Assembly: GCA_900478215.1 (NCBI GenBank)
Contig: LS483478.1
Coordinates: 2,976,001-3,040,000 of the forward strand
Direction of reading: 5' to 3'
DNA length: 64,000 nucleotides
Source: Salmonella enterica subsp. houtenae serovar Houten
GTDB lineage: Bacteria > Pseudomonadota > Gammaproteobacteria > Enterobacterales > Enterobacteriaceae
Shown: one piece after another, positions 42,421 through 51,675 of the stretch
How positions within the stretch are numbered: position 1 is the stretch's first letter
Layout of the letters: the number at the start of each line of letters is the position of its first letter
The notes under the pieces: generated by a model
The model's database searches: none
The model's input: the letters and a program-made list of their open reading frames with translations, nothing else
What the model was told of the DNA's origin: nothing
Program-made: the position numbers and the translations under genes

Positions 42421-43623
42421 TTACGAGAACCAACTGCCAAACCACTGATGGAATTTCATCAGCACAAAATCCCACATCCGGCTGAAAAATCCGCCTTCGT
42501 CGACGTTTTCCATCACCATTAACGGACGTTGCTCAATGGATTTTCCGTTAAGCTGGAAATCGATAGTGCCGACAACCTGCCCTTTCTTCAACGGCGCCGT
42601 GAGCTGTGGTTCGTTCAGCGTAAAGCTGGCCTTCAGGTTTTTAAGCTGTCCACGCGGAATCGTCACAGACCCCGCATCGCCCGCCCCCAAATTGACCTCA
42701 CGCTTATCGCCAAACCAGACCCGTTGCGTCACGAAAGTCGCGTCAGGTTTAATCGGCGTGACCGTTTCAAAGAAGCGGAACCCCCAGGTCAGGAGTTTTT
42801 CTGACTCATTAAAACGAATACGATCCGTTTTCGCCCCCAGAACAACAGAGATCAGGCGCATATCGCCCTGGGTGGCGGAGGCGACAAGATTATACCCAGC
42901 CCCTGCCGTTGTTCCCGTTTTCATGCCGTCAACATGGAGATTGGTGCTCCACAACAGGCGATTGCGGTTTGGCTGACGAATATTATTAAAGGTAAATTCT
43001 TTCTCTTTATGAATGGCGTACTCGTCAGGCACGTCGTGGATCAAGGCCTTGCCGAGCAGCGCCATATCGCGAGCAGTACTAAACTGCCCTGGCGCATCAA
43101 GACCATGCACTGTCTGGAAGGTTGTATTCGTTAACCCCAGTCGTTTCGCATAGGCGTTCATCAGGCCGATAAAGGACTCCTGGCTTCCGGCGACGTAGTC
43201 AGCAAGCGCGATACAGGCATCGTTACCTGACTGAATGATGATGCCTTTATTAAGATCCGCAACCGATACCTGGTCGCCTGGCTTCAGAAACATCACTGAA
43301 GACCCCCGTAGCGCCGGGTTCCCCGTCGCCCAGGCATCTTTACCTACCGTCACCATATCGGTCAGCTTAATTTTCCCTGCCTTCAGCGCCTGCCCCACTA
43401 CGTAGCTGGTCATAATTTTTGTCAAACTGGCAGGGTCGAGTTTCTCATCGGCGTTGCCTTCCGCCAGCACTTTACCACTGGCGTAATCCATTAAGATCCA
43501 GGCTCGCGCATCAACGCCCGGCGGCGCGATCGTTTGTTCCTCTGCCTTTACAGGCGAAGCGAAAAGGAATAAGAGAACCGAACCTGCAGCGAGGCTACGA
43601 AGGGAAGAAGCGTATTGCATCAT
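42421..43623 (-). CDS. dacC: DacC, D-alanyl-D-alanine carboxypeptidase PBP6
   Basis: The 400-residue low-molecular-mass penicillin-binding protein has a signal peptide (to about residue 27), Ser66-x-x-Lys69 (ASLTK), SGN (QSGNDA) and KTG (DGMKTGTTAG). A C-terminal amphipathic anchor (FVLMKFHQWFGSWFS) holds it to the inner membrane. It trims the terminal D-Ala of peptidoglycan. The longer frame to 43701 overlaps the promoter. Confidence 0.96.
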   Translation of the reverse strand: MMQYASSLRSLAAGSVLLFLFASPVKAEEQTIAPPGVDARAWILMDYASGKVLAEGNADEKLDPASLTKIMTSYVVGQALKAGKIKLTDMVTVGKDAWATGNPALRGSSVMFLKPGDQVSVADLNKGIIIQSGNDACIALADYVAGSQESFIGLMNAYAKRLGLTNTTFQTVHGLDAPGQFSTARDMALLGKALIHDVPDEYAIHKEKEFTFNNIRQPNRNRLLWSTNLHVDGMKTGTTAGAGYNLVASATQGDMRLISVVLGAKTDRIRFNESEKLLTWGFRFFETVTPIKPDATFVTQRVWFGDKREVNLGAGDAGSVTIPRGQLKNLKASFTLNEPQLTAPLKKGQVVGTIDFQLNGKSIEQRPLMVMENVDEGGFFSRMWDFVLMKFHQWFGSWFS

Positions 43624-43866
43624 AGTACCACCCGAGTATCCATTCCAAAAACACACGTCATACCACCGTGTAATAAGTGCGGTGAGTAATAACGCACTCA
43701 CGACGTTAAAGAAACCGTAACTTGGTAAAGATTTTAAAGTTTATGCAATAACATCCCGTTACGCTTCCTCCATAACGATTTTTTTACAGACAGTGGGGTA
43801 AATGTTAGGTTTATCTCACTGTGGGCCGATGACTGTCATCATCCTGATAAAACAGAAGGGGTTAAT

Positions 43867-44493
43867 ATGATTACGCTGTGGGGCCGGAACAACTCGACTA
43901 ACGTTAAAAAAGTGTTGTGGACGCTTGAAGAGCTGGAGCTGCCATACGATCAAATTCTGGCAGGCGGAAAATTCGGCGTTAACCAGGACGCCGACTATCT
44001 GGCGATGAATCCTAATGGGCTGGTGCCGCTGCTTAAAGATGATGAAACCAACCTATTATTGTGGGAATCCAATGCCATTGTCCGCTATCTGGCGGCGCAA
44101 TATGGCCAGAACCGGCTATGGGTTGATAACCCGGCGCGGCGTGCGGAGGGCGAAAAATGGATGGACTGGGCGAATCAAACGTTAAGTCCGGCGCACCGCG
44201 TGATCCTGATGGGACTGGTCAGAACCCCGCCGGAAAAACGCGATCGGGCGGCAATTGAAGCCAGTATCGAAAAGTGTGATAGCCTGTTCGCGCTTCTTGA
44301 TGATGCTCTGGTCCACCAGCCGTGGTTCTCCGGAGACAACTTCGGCACCGGCGATATCGCCATTGCGCCTTTCGTCTATAACCTGTTGAACGTGGGTCTG
44401 AAATGGACGCCACGTCCGAATCTGGAGCGCTGGTATCAACAGCTCACCGAGCGCCCTGCTTTTCGCAAAGTGGTGATGATCCCAGTCACCTAA
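43867..44493 (+). CDS. gstB: GstB (YliJ), glutathione S-transferase
   Basis: The 208-residue GST has an N-terminal thioredoxin-like domain (MITLWGRNNSTNVKKVLW; Ser/Asn-type active site) with the glutathione motif WESNAIVRYLA, and a helical C-terminal domain. The E. coli enzyme detoxifies bromoacetate and related compounds. Convergent with the yliI remnant, overlapping its last 4 bases. Confidence 0.95.
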   Translation: MITLWGRNNSTNVKKVLWTLEELELPYDQILAGGKFGVNQDADYLAMNPNGLVPLLKDDETNLLLWESNAIVRYLAAQYGQNRLWVDNPARRAEGEKWMDWANQTLSPAHRVILMGLVRTPPEKRDRAAIEASIEKCDSLFALLDDALVHQPWFSGDNFGTGDIAIAPFVYNLLNVGLKWTPRPNLERWYQQLTERPAFRKVVMIPVT

Positions 44494-44987
44494 CGCGTAG
44501 CCGCGGCCTCAAGTGAAGGACTTACCTTGAGTAACTGCCCGTCGGACTCATCGGTTAACACATATAAGTAGCCGTCAGGTCCGACACGCACATCGTAGAT
44601 ACGTTGCTTTCTGTCACTCAAAATACAGTCTTCTTCCGTCACCGTATTGCCATTGACGCGCATCATAATAACCTCTTTATCTTTTAGCGCGCCGATAAAC
44701 AGTTTATGCCGCCACGGCACAAAAACGTCGCTGATATAAAGGCCATCCCGCTAATTGCCGGAGAATCTTTCCAGTAATAAACCGGCTGCTCCGTCCCCGC
44801 GACAATTTTACCTTTGGCTTCCGACACTTTCAGACCGCTATAGTTAACGCCCCATGTAGCCAGCGGCCAGCGGCCAGCCATAATTTTTGCCTTTTTTCGG
44901 TATGTTAATTTCATCGCCACCGCGCAGACCGTGTTCATGCAGCCATAGCGCGCCGCTCCAGGGATTGACTGCCAGTCCCTGCGGATT
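44490..44987 (-). pseudogene. yliI: yliI remnant (PQQ-type aldose sugar dehydrogenase C-terminus)
   Basis: Only about the last 165 residues of YliI remain, in three frames. The first part reads NPQGLAVNPWSGALW to KGKNYGWPL. A 7-bp tandem duplication (TGGCCGC twice, near 44862-44877) then shifts the frame to TWGVNYSGLKVSEAKG. A one-base loss near 44724 shifts it again to YISDVFVPWRHKLFIGAL through LKVSPSL. The catalytic N-terminal propeller is missing. The 5' side is fused in frame to an IS1 insA head. Confidence 0.88.
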
Positions 44988-45188
44988 ACGAATACCGGCA
45001 TTGTACATGGCAAGATCAACAACCTGCTCTTTCATGCCGGGCTGACAGGCGCGGTATTCATAGTCGACCTGAAAGCTGCGGCAACATGCCTGACAGCGGT
45101 AATGCTGGTGCCCTGCACTCCCCGGACCATACTTTTTAACGGATGCCGTTTGCGCGCAAAACGGACATTTCACATCGACTTTAGCCAT
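44988..45188 (-). pseudogene. insA: IS1-type InsA N-terminal fragment fused to yliI
   Basis: The 67-residue stretch MAKVDVKCPFCAQ through YRCQACCRSF to ACQPGMKEQVVDLAMYNAGIR is the zinc-finger and first helix part of IS1-type InsA. It then reads straight into YliI NPQGLAVNP without a stop. InsB and the IS1 ends are not seen. It looks like the scar of an IS1 insertion followed by deletion. Confidence 0.8.
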
Positions 45189-45534
45189 CATAAATCCTGC
45201 GATAAAAGTCGGTATTCGAAACGATAATCACCGATTGAATACATGATCGTTTTCTGGGGATTTCACTGCATGTCATGATGGTTTACTCCTGCGATGAATA
45301 AGAGAACGGCGTTTAACCGTAAAATCAACATGCAGCGGGTCGAGAATAAAGATTATTAACGGAGTGATACCGACTTGAATCCGCCGAGTACTTTTTAGAG
45401 TATGTTCCATTCTTCGCGCCGGAATCCCTGAGTAATAGCCTGTCTGATCTAAAATGGAGATCAGAAAAATATGACACAAGCTGTTGCATAACATGGATAA
45501 AATGGGTAGTCATGCAAGCGAGATAAGACAATGA
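45189..45534. other. intergenic, no clear gene
   Basis: About 345 bases between the IS1 fragment and the truncated permease. The minus-strand frame ending near 45273 has no recognisable product or ribosome site. Probably further IS or yliI-region debris. Confidence 0.35.
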
Positions 45535-45960
45535 ATGTATTCATTACTGATGCTGGTCGCTTATCGTGGTTACAGTGTGATCCTTTTTGCTCCGCTGGTA
45601 GCACTTGGCGCAGTTCTGTTCACCCGTCCAGTGACGGTCGCCCCGGTTTTCAGTGATATATTTATGGATAAGTTGATCGGTTTTGTAAAACTTTATTTTC
45701 CTGTCTTTCTGCTGGGTGCAGTATTTGGCAAGCTGATTGAATTTGCCGGTTTTTACTACTCAATTGTCAGTGCTGTGACCTGTATGGTGGGCCAGAACAA
45801 AGCCATGCCGATGATTATTCTTGTATGCGCTTTATTGACCTATGGAGGCGTATCATTGCTTATGGTGGCGTTTGCCAATCTGTTCTTTACTTGGCTGATT
45901 CCACATATTTACGGTGATCAGTTTATGATAAATCTGCCGGGGCTGAAAAAACCGCTGTAA
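45535..45960 (+). pseudogene. GntP-family permease, truncated
   Basis: The 141-residue frame matches the first third of gluconate/hydroxyacid:H+ symporters: AYRGYSVILFAPLVALGAVL, FMDKLIGFVKLYFPVFLLGA, FGKLIEFAG and CALLTYGGVSLLMVAFA. Full members have ~440 residues. After VAFA the sequence becomes a short unrelated or far C-terminal tail ending PGLKKPL. The protein is too short to transport. It probably once imported the substrate of the adjacent acyl-CoA cluster. Confidence 0.7.
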
Positions 45961-46050
45961 ACGGGTTAACCTGATGACCACGGGGAGCAGGTATTAGCAT
46001 CTACGTTACAACGGTTCCGACAATATGTCTGACCTGCCCCCCTGTCAGCG

Positions 46051-46099
46051 GTCACCAGCGTCCTACCAGATCCGCCCCGGATCATGGTAGGGCGGTGAC
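46051..46099. repeat. strong cruciform before the LysR gene
   Basis: Nested arms GTCACC/GGTGAC, CCTACC/GGTAGG and GATCC/GGATC are arranged around GCCCC, giving a nearly continuous 49-bp hairpin about 125 bases before the LysR start. It may be a terminator for the permease remnant, an IS end or a mobile palindrome. No T tract follows. Confidence 0.5.
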
Positions 46100-46224
46100 A
46101 CCGTCAGCCTACATTTTGTAGTTATCTCGACGTGACAGGAATTCGGATAGGCCGAAATACTCAGTCTGACTGAGCCTATAAAAAAGCAGCATACTGTATT
46201 ATACGTTAATTATGAGTCACAACG

Positions 46225-47115
46225 ATGCACTTTGATATAAAAGATTTAAAATTATTCCTTGCTATCAGTGAAGAAGGGAGCTTAACACGTGGAGCGGAAA
46301 AAACTTACATGTCTGCCGCATCTGGTAGCGTGCGTATACGTAATCTTGAACAGAGTATCAATCTGAGATTGCTGTATCGTAGTAGCAAGGGGATAACGTT
46401 ATCCTCTGCTGGTGAAACATTTAAACACCACGCCAGCCTTATTGTGAATCAAATGGAAATGTTACGTAGCGATATGCAGGAGCATGTTAAAGGCATCAAA
46501 GGACATGTCAGAATATTTTCCAGTATAACTGCTATTGCAGAGTATCTCCCCCCATTGTTGAGCCATTTCCTTACACTATATAACGATGTGAATATTGATC
46601 TCAGGGAGTATCCAAGTCCGGAAATTGTACGTTCTGTTATTGAGGGGAAAACTGATCTCGGAATTGTTGCTGGTAATATTACAACAGATAATCTTGAAAT
46701 ACTGCCGTTCCGTACTGATAGGCTAGTGCTTATCACCGCGACAGACCATCCCTTTGCTGACAGAAAAAGCGTAACCTTTCAGGAATTAATTCAATATGAA
46801 CAAATCAGCCTGCCTGAAGGGACAGGAATGTTTGAATTTATCCGAAAAAAGGCAGAACTAGTACCATCTAAACTGAAAATTAGAATACAGGTCGGCAACT
46901 TTGAAACATTTTGCCGTATGGTTGAAGCAAAAGTGGGCATTGGTATAATGCCTCACTCTGCTGCATCCCGTTTGCGTCAGTTGCATGAATTTTCGATTAT
47001 TGATCTTGATGAATTTTGGTCATTAAGAAAATTACAAATCTGCGCCAGAAGCTTTGACAAATTACCCGGCTTCACACAAAAACTGGTTACTATGCTCACA
47101 GCTCAGACTGAGTGA
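46225..47115 (+). CDS. LysR-type regulator of the acyl-CoA/ETF cluster
   Basis: The 296-residue LysR protein starts MHFDIKDLKLFLAISEEGS, with an HTH over residues 4-62 (LTRGAEKTYMSAASGSVRIRN) and an intact effector domain. Of the genes around it, several are broken but this one is whole. It is convergent with the ETF-ubiquinone oxidoreductase gene (5-base gap). It most likely controls the ETF/acyl-CoA dehydrogenase cluster. The inducer is unknown. Confidence 0.88.
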   Translation: MHFDIKDLKLFLAISEEGSLTRGAEKTYMSAASGSVRIRNLEQSINLRLLYRSSKGITLSSAGETFKHHASLIVNQMEMLRSDMQEHVKGIKGHVRIFSSITAIAEYLPPLLSHFLTLYNDVNIDLREYPSPEIVRSVIEGKTDLGIVAGNITTDNLEILPFRTDRLVLITATDHPFADRKSVTFQELIQYEQISLPEGTGMFEFIRKKAELVPSKLKIRIQVGNFETFCRMVEAKVGIGIMPHSAASRLRQLHEFSIIDLDEFWSLRKLQICARSFDKLPGFTQKLVTMLTAQTE

Positions 47116-47120
47116 TAGCG

Positions 47121-48806
47121 TTACATCCCTGTATAATTTGGTCCGTTGCCACCTTCAGGTGTAGTCCAGGTTATATTTTGTTTAGGATCTTTAATGTCAC
47201 AAACTTTACAGTGAATACAGTTCTGTGAATTTATTTGCAGACGCATATTTTGTGTTTCACTATCCTGTAAAAATTCATATACTCCGGCAGGGCAATATCG
47301 TTCTTCGGGGCCACCATAAATATCCAGATTAATGGATATAGGGATATTCTGATCACTGATTTTCAAATGTACTGGCTGGTCTTCATCATGCCAGGTGTTA
47401 CTGAGATAGACGGATGACAAAATATCAAACGTCAGTTTACCGTCAGGTTTGTCGTACAGTTTTTTCTGGCTTTTGTTGGCCGGTTGCAGAGTGATATTGT
47501 CCGGTCGGTTATTTTTTACACGCCAGGGGATTTTTTTTATACCCATTCGGGGAAGCAGCCAATGCTCAATGCCAGTCATGATAAAACCTATCACACGCCC
47601 TTTTTTAAACCAGGGTTTGAAATTACTGCCATTTTCCAGTTCCTGCCAAAGCCAGCTCTGTCGCAGTAATGTTTGATATTCTGTCAGTATGTCGTTTTTC
47701 CTGTTGTCCAGCAAAGCATTAAATATAGCGTCAGCCGCTATCATGCCACTTTTGATAGCTGTATGGATGCCCTTGATTCTACTTGCATTGAGCGTACCGG
47801 CATTACAACCAATCAGCAGACCACCAGGTAAACAGGGATCAGGCATAGACGCAATCCCGCCGTTATTGATTGCTCTTGCGCCATAACCAATACGCTTACC
47901 CCGGTCAATGTATTTGCGTATAGAAGGGTGTGTTTTCAGGCGCTGCATTTCCTGAAAAGGGCTTAACCAGGGATTTGAATAATCAAGTCCCACAACCAAA
48001 CCTAGTGCAATTTTATTATCATTAAGATGATAGAGAAACCCACCCCCGAACGACTCTTTATCCAGAGGCCAACCTGTGGTGTGAATTACAAGCCCCGGAT
48101 GGGACTGGTCTGATGGAACCTCCCACAACTCTTTTATGCCTATGCTAAAACTCTGGGGTGCTTTGCCTGTATCAAGATGAAATTTTTTGATCAGTTCTTT
48201 AGCCAGACTACCGCGGGCCCCTTCGGCAAAAATTGTATATTTTGCCAGAATTTCTATTCCACTCTGGAACCCATCTTTCTTGCTGCCATCCCGATGACGT
48301 CCCATATCACCAGTTACTACACCGATAATGTTAGTATCCTGATCATACAGTATCTCAGTTGCCGAAAAGCCTGCATAAATATCCACGCCTGACGTTTCTG
48401 CCTGACCGGCGAGCCATTTAATGAGATTACCGAGGCTTACGATAAAGTTTCCATGGTTGCGAAAATTATCAGGAATCAATGCATCCGGCAAATTAATACA
48501 TTTTTCATTCGTCAGTAACAGTAATTTATCCTGAGTAACAGGCTGTTTAATGGGTGCGCCTCTTTCCTGCCAATCAGGAATTAGTTCATTCAGCGCTCGG
48601 GGATCCATGACTGCCCCACTGAGAATATGAGAACCAGGCTCAGCTCCTTTATCAAGGACGATAATGGACAGTTCTTTTCCTGCGTCATTTGCCTGTAATT
48701 TAAGTTTAAGAGCTGCAGATAATCCGGCGGGTCCTGCTCCCACAATAAGAACATCACATTCTATTGTCTCACGTGATTGCTGGGTATTAGAAAGTGTATC
48801 GTTCAT
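47121..48806 (-). CDS. electron-transfer flavoprotein-ubiquinone oxidoreductase
   Basis: The 561-residue ETF-QO has an N-terminal FAD Rossmann motif (VLIVGAGPAGLSAALKLK), the ubiquinone-binding region, and a C-terminal 4Fe-4S ferredoxin motif (CPAGVYE ... NCIHCKVCDIKDP). It passes electrons from ETF to the quinone pool. Length is that of the full bacterial and mitochondrial enzyme, longer than FixC. It is separated from the acyl-CoA dehydrogenase gene by a CoA-transferase remnant. Confidence 0.93.
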   Translation of the reverse strand: MNDTLSNTQQSRETIECDVLIVGAGPAGLSAALKLKLQANDAGKELSIIVLDKGAEPGSHILSGAVMDPRALNELIPDWQERGAPIKQPVTQDKLLLLTNEKCINLPDALIPDNFRNHGNFIVSLGNLIKWLAGQAETSGVDIYAGFSATEILYDQDTNIIGVVTGDMGRHRDGSKKDGFQSGIEILAKYTIFAEGARGSLAKELIKKFHLDTGKAPQSFSIGIKELWEVPSDQSHPGLVIHTTGWPLDKESFGGGFLYHLNDNKIALGLVVGLDYSNPWLSPFQEMQRLKTHPSIRKYIDRGKRIGYGARAINNGGIASMPDPCLPGGLLIGCNAGTLNASRIKGIHTAIKSGMIAADAIFNALLDNRKNDILTEYQTLLRQSWLWQELENGSNFKPWFKKGRVIGFIMTGIEHWLLPRMGIKKIPWRVKNNRPDNITLQPANKSQKKLYDKPDGKLTFDILSSVYLSNTWHDEDQPVHLKISDQNIPISINLDIYGGPEERYCPAGVYEFLQDSETQNMRLQINSQNCIHCKVCDIKDPKQNITWTTPEGGNGPNYTGM

Positions 48807-49059
48807 TATTAACTCCTTAATTTTTCAGCACCGTAGGAACAGCTATATTATGTAAATAAAGTTGCATTCATATTGTAACCAATGAAATAAATATCATAGT
48901 GATAAAAACAGATGAAATGGTATAGGAATGTTCAACCTTAGAAAAAGGTGTCTATAAGACTATATAGCCAGTTATCAAATATTAAAAAAATGTCGGTGAT
49001 GATGAAACATTCCATAACATTTATATTTAGCTTTCTCCCTCAGATGAAAAAGAATATAC
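48807..49059. promoter_or_regulatory. upstream of the ETF-QO gene
   Basis: AT-rich gap before the ETF-QO start. The ribosome site TAAGGAGTT at 48815-48823 (minus strand) is good. It holds the far, unrecognisable part of the decayed CoA-transferase gene. Confidence 0.4.
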
Positions 49060-49231
49060 ACAAATCATTTTTAAGCCGTTCATCATAATTGCAGGAAAAG
49101 TCCCTATTTTCTTGGCATTCTATTATAGTTACCCGCGAGAAATAATCAGCCAACTATCGGGTACAGAAGGGAGCGGCAATGACATGTTCAATCGAGACTA
49201 TAATGACTCCGGACAGAGGTAACTGTTTCAT
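49060..49231 (-). pseudogene. family III CoA-transferase remnant (CaiB/BaiF type)
   Basis: From ATG 49231 the minus strand reads MKQLPLSGVIIVSIEHVIAA then PFCTR, the typical N-terminus of family III CoA-transferases. It then meets TAG (49156-49154) where a Gln codon is expected. The same frame continues LADYFSRVTIIE, then DFSCNYDERLKN, matching the family pattern RQLADLGARVIKVE..GDFARNYDER. After this the similarity ends. Only the first ~55 of ~400 codons remain. It would have made the CoA thioester used by the dehydrogenase encoded just upstream. Confidence 0.78.
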
Positions 49232-49255
49232 AAAATTTTTCCAATTGATTTGAGA

Positions 49256-50419
49256 TCAGAATGAACGTGGCATCTCCAGCACATGCTCAGCGATATAGCT
49301 CAGGATCAGGTTGGTAGATATGGGAGCAACCTGATATAAACGTGTTTCTCTAAACTTTCGTTCGATATCATACTCACAGGCAAAACCATATCCACCATGA
49401 AATTGCAGGCAGGCATTGGCTGCTTCCCAGCTGGCTTTCGCAGCAAGGTATTTCGCCATATTAGCCTGTGCTCCACAATCAAGATGCTGATCAAAAAGCT
49501 CGCAAGCTTTAAAACGCATCAGATTAGCCGCTTCCACTGCAATAAATGCTTGCGCAATAGGAAACTGCACCCCCTGGTTCTGACCAATGGGACGACCAAA
49601 AACCTCACGCTCGCAAGTATAGCGGGTAACACGATCCATAAACCAATATCCATCTCCTATACATTCTGCCGCAATCAAAGTGCGCTCTGCATTTAAACCA
49701 TCAAGTATGTAATGAAAACCCATACCCTCTTCACCAATGAGATTCTCTTCGGGAATTTCCAGGTTGTCAAAAAAGAGCTCGTTGGTTTCATGATTGACCA
49801 TATTGGGAATAGGTCGTACTGTCATTCCATTTTTCATAGCTTCTTTAATATCAACCATGAAAATAGACATCCCTTCGGATTTACGTTTTACATTTGCAAG
49901 CGGAGTAGTTCGAACCAGAAGAATCATCCAGTCTGAATGTTGGACACGTGAAATCCAGACTTTTTGTCCGTTTATCACATACCGGTCTTCTCTTTTTACA
50001 GCTGTAGTTTTAATTCTGGTGGTATCTGTACCTGCTGTGGGTTCTGTGACGCCCATCGACTGCAGGCGCCATTCACCAGTAGCTATCCGTGGCAGCCAGA
50101 ATTCTTTCTGTTTATCGGATCCATGACGTAACAACGTATTCATGTTATACATCTGACCATGGCAGGCTCCAGAGTTTCCACCCGATCTATTGATCTCTTC
50201 CATGATAATAGATGCTTCAGTTAAACCAAGCCCTGACCCTCCAAATTCCTCCGGGATGAGCGCAGCCAGCCAACCAGCTTTGGTTAGTTTATTAACAAAC
50301 TCTTCAGGATAGGCTTTTGCTTCATCTATCTTACGGTGATATTTATCATCAAATTCACTACATAATGAACGAACCGCATCACGAATATCCTGATATTTAT
50401 CCTTTTCAATACTTTTCAT
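49256..50419 (-). CDS. acyl-CoA dehydrogenase
   Basis: The 387-residue flavoenzyme is complete. It has the N-terminal helical domain, the flavin/substrate loop MGVTEPTAGTDTTRIKT and WISRVQHSDW, and a C-terminal bundle ending EHVLEMPRSF. The classic C-terminal catalytic Glu (YEGT) is replaced by QVAPIST, but Glu245 in LDGLNAERTLIA sits where isovaleryl-CoA-type enzymes have their base. It feeds electrons to the ETF encoded upstream. The start overlaps the truncated hydratase by 4 bases. Confidence 0.92.
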   Translation of the reverse strand: MKSIEKDKYQDIRDAVRSLCSEFDDKYHRKIDEAKAYPEEFVNKLTKAGWLAALIPEEFGGSGLGLTEASIIMEEINRSGGNSGACHGQMYNMNTLLRHGSDKQKEFWLPRIATGEWRLQSMGVTEPTAGTDTTRIKTTAVKREDRYVINGQKVWISRVQHSDWMILLVRTTPLANVKRKSEGMSIFMVDIKEAMKNGMTVRPIPNMVNHETNELFFDNLEIPEENLIGEEGMGFHYILDGLNAERTLIAAECIGDGYWFMDRVTRYTCEREVFGRPIGQNQGVQFPIAQAFIAVEAANLMRFKACELFDQHLDCGAQANMAKYLAAKASWEAANACLQFHGGYGFACEYDIERKFRETRLYQVAPISTNLILSYIAEHVLEMPRSF

Positions 50420-50679
50420 AATTTTTTCCTCAATAAACCAGCGCCAACAGGGGGTAGAAAATGACCTTTTATCGGATGACCATCAGCAGATAGATCTGAC
50501 TGGCGGTCGACAGGAAGAAAATAGAGCCAGTGCCATAATTCTGGCAGAACGCCCCCCTCTTTAAAGATTTTGATGTCTTTATCCAGAGTGGCGGCCAGCA
50601 GCTTAGCGGGACCGGGGTTAAGATAATCGGTGTTGCGCAGAATGCCAGGCTGCCAAATTTGAATATCAGTATATTGCAT
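50416..50679 (-). pseudogene. MaoC/FAS1-like acyl-CoA hydratase, N-terminal remnant
   Basis: The 87-residue frame reads PGPAKLLAATLDKD, then LPELWHWLYFLPVDRQSDLS and DGHPIKGHFLPPV. This is the N-terminal FAS1-like dehydratase domain of mesaconyl-C4-CoA/itaconyl-CoA hydratase-type proteins (full length ~280). After FLPPV only seven residues follow before the stop. It is translationally coupled to the dehydrogenase gene (ATGA overlap). The double hot-dog active site is gone. Confidence 0.75.
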
Positions 50680-50711
50680 AAAAGTTACCTTTAAGGAGGA
50701 AAAAATATGAT

Positions 50712-51665
50712 TTATAATTTATCGATAAGTTCAGGTACAGCTTTGAAAATATCAGCTACCAAACCATAATCCGCAATAGAAAAGATAGGAGCGTCAGGAT
50801 CCTTATTAATAGCGACAATGACGCCTGACTCTTTCATCCCGGCAAGATGTTGTATGGCGCCAGAAATTCCCAGAGCAATATAAAGTTGAGGCGCAACGAT
50901 TTTTCCGGTCTGGCCAATCTGATAATCATTTGGTGCATAACCAGCATCTACAGCAGCCCGGCTTGCCCCCACGGCAGCGCCTAATTTATCTGCCAGGTTA
51001 TCAACAAGTTCTTTGAATGCCTGTGCACTTCCTACTCCTCGTCCACCTGATACTACAACTCTGGCGGATTGTAAGTCTGGACGGTTACTTTTATTAACAT
51101 GTTGGCTAATAAATTTTACCTGATCTGAACCAAGAACAACCTCTGTAAATTCAATGGGGGCTTTTCCCTCATCTTCCGCAACCGCAGCCGCAGCCGCAAA
51201 TGAGGTAGGACGAACAGTTATCACTTTATATTCATCATCACTGTGTACTGTGGCAATAGCGTTACCCGCATAGATTGGACGTTCAAAGGTATGTTGATCA
51301 ATGACACGCGTAATATCACTAATCTGAGATACATCAAGTTTTGCTGCTAAGCGTGGCGCACAGTTTTTTCCAAAAGAGCTTGCAGGAAAAAGAATGGACT
51401 GGTAATGATTTTTCCCACTATTCAAAAAATAGCTGATCTGTTTTTCCACATTCTCTGCCAGAAGGTGTTCGAATAGTGGGCTGTCAGCAACAAATACTGT
51501 GGATATCCCCTGAATATGACTGGCTTTAACTGCAATACTTTCTATACCATATCCTAACATAAGTATATCTATATCACTATTAATGGCTTTTGCCGCAGTG
51601 ATAGTACTGAGTGTTGAAGGTAAAAGAGTATTGCCGTTATGTTCAGCAATAACTAAAGAAGCCAT
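50712..51665 (-). CDS. electron transfer flavoprotein alpha subunit
   Basis: The 317-residue EtfA/FixB protein has a C-terminal FAD domain with VVSGGRGVGSAQAFK, the signature YIALGISGAIQHLAGM and INKDPDAPIF. It pairs with the beta subunit 10 bases upstream to carry electrons from the acyl-CoA dehydrogenase to ETF-QO. Confidence 0.94.
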   Translation of the reverse strand: MASLVIAEHNGNTLLPSTLSTITAAKAINSDIDILMLGYGIESIAVKASHIQGISTVFVADSPLFEHLLAENVEKQISYFLNSGKNHYQSILFPASSFGKNCAPRLAAKLDVSQISDITRVIDQHTFERPIYAGNAIATVHSDDEYKVITVRPTSFAAAAAVAEDEGKAPIEFTEVVLGSDQVKFISQHVNKSNRPDLQSARVVVSGGRGVGSAQAFKELVDNLADKLGAAVGASRAAVDAGYAPNDYQIGQTGKIVAPQLYIALGISGAIQHLAGMKESGVIVAINKDPDAPIFSIADYGLVADIFKAVPELIDKL

Positions 51666-51675
51666 ATTTTTCTCC

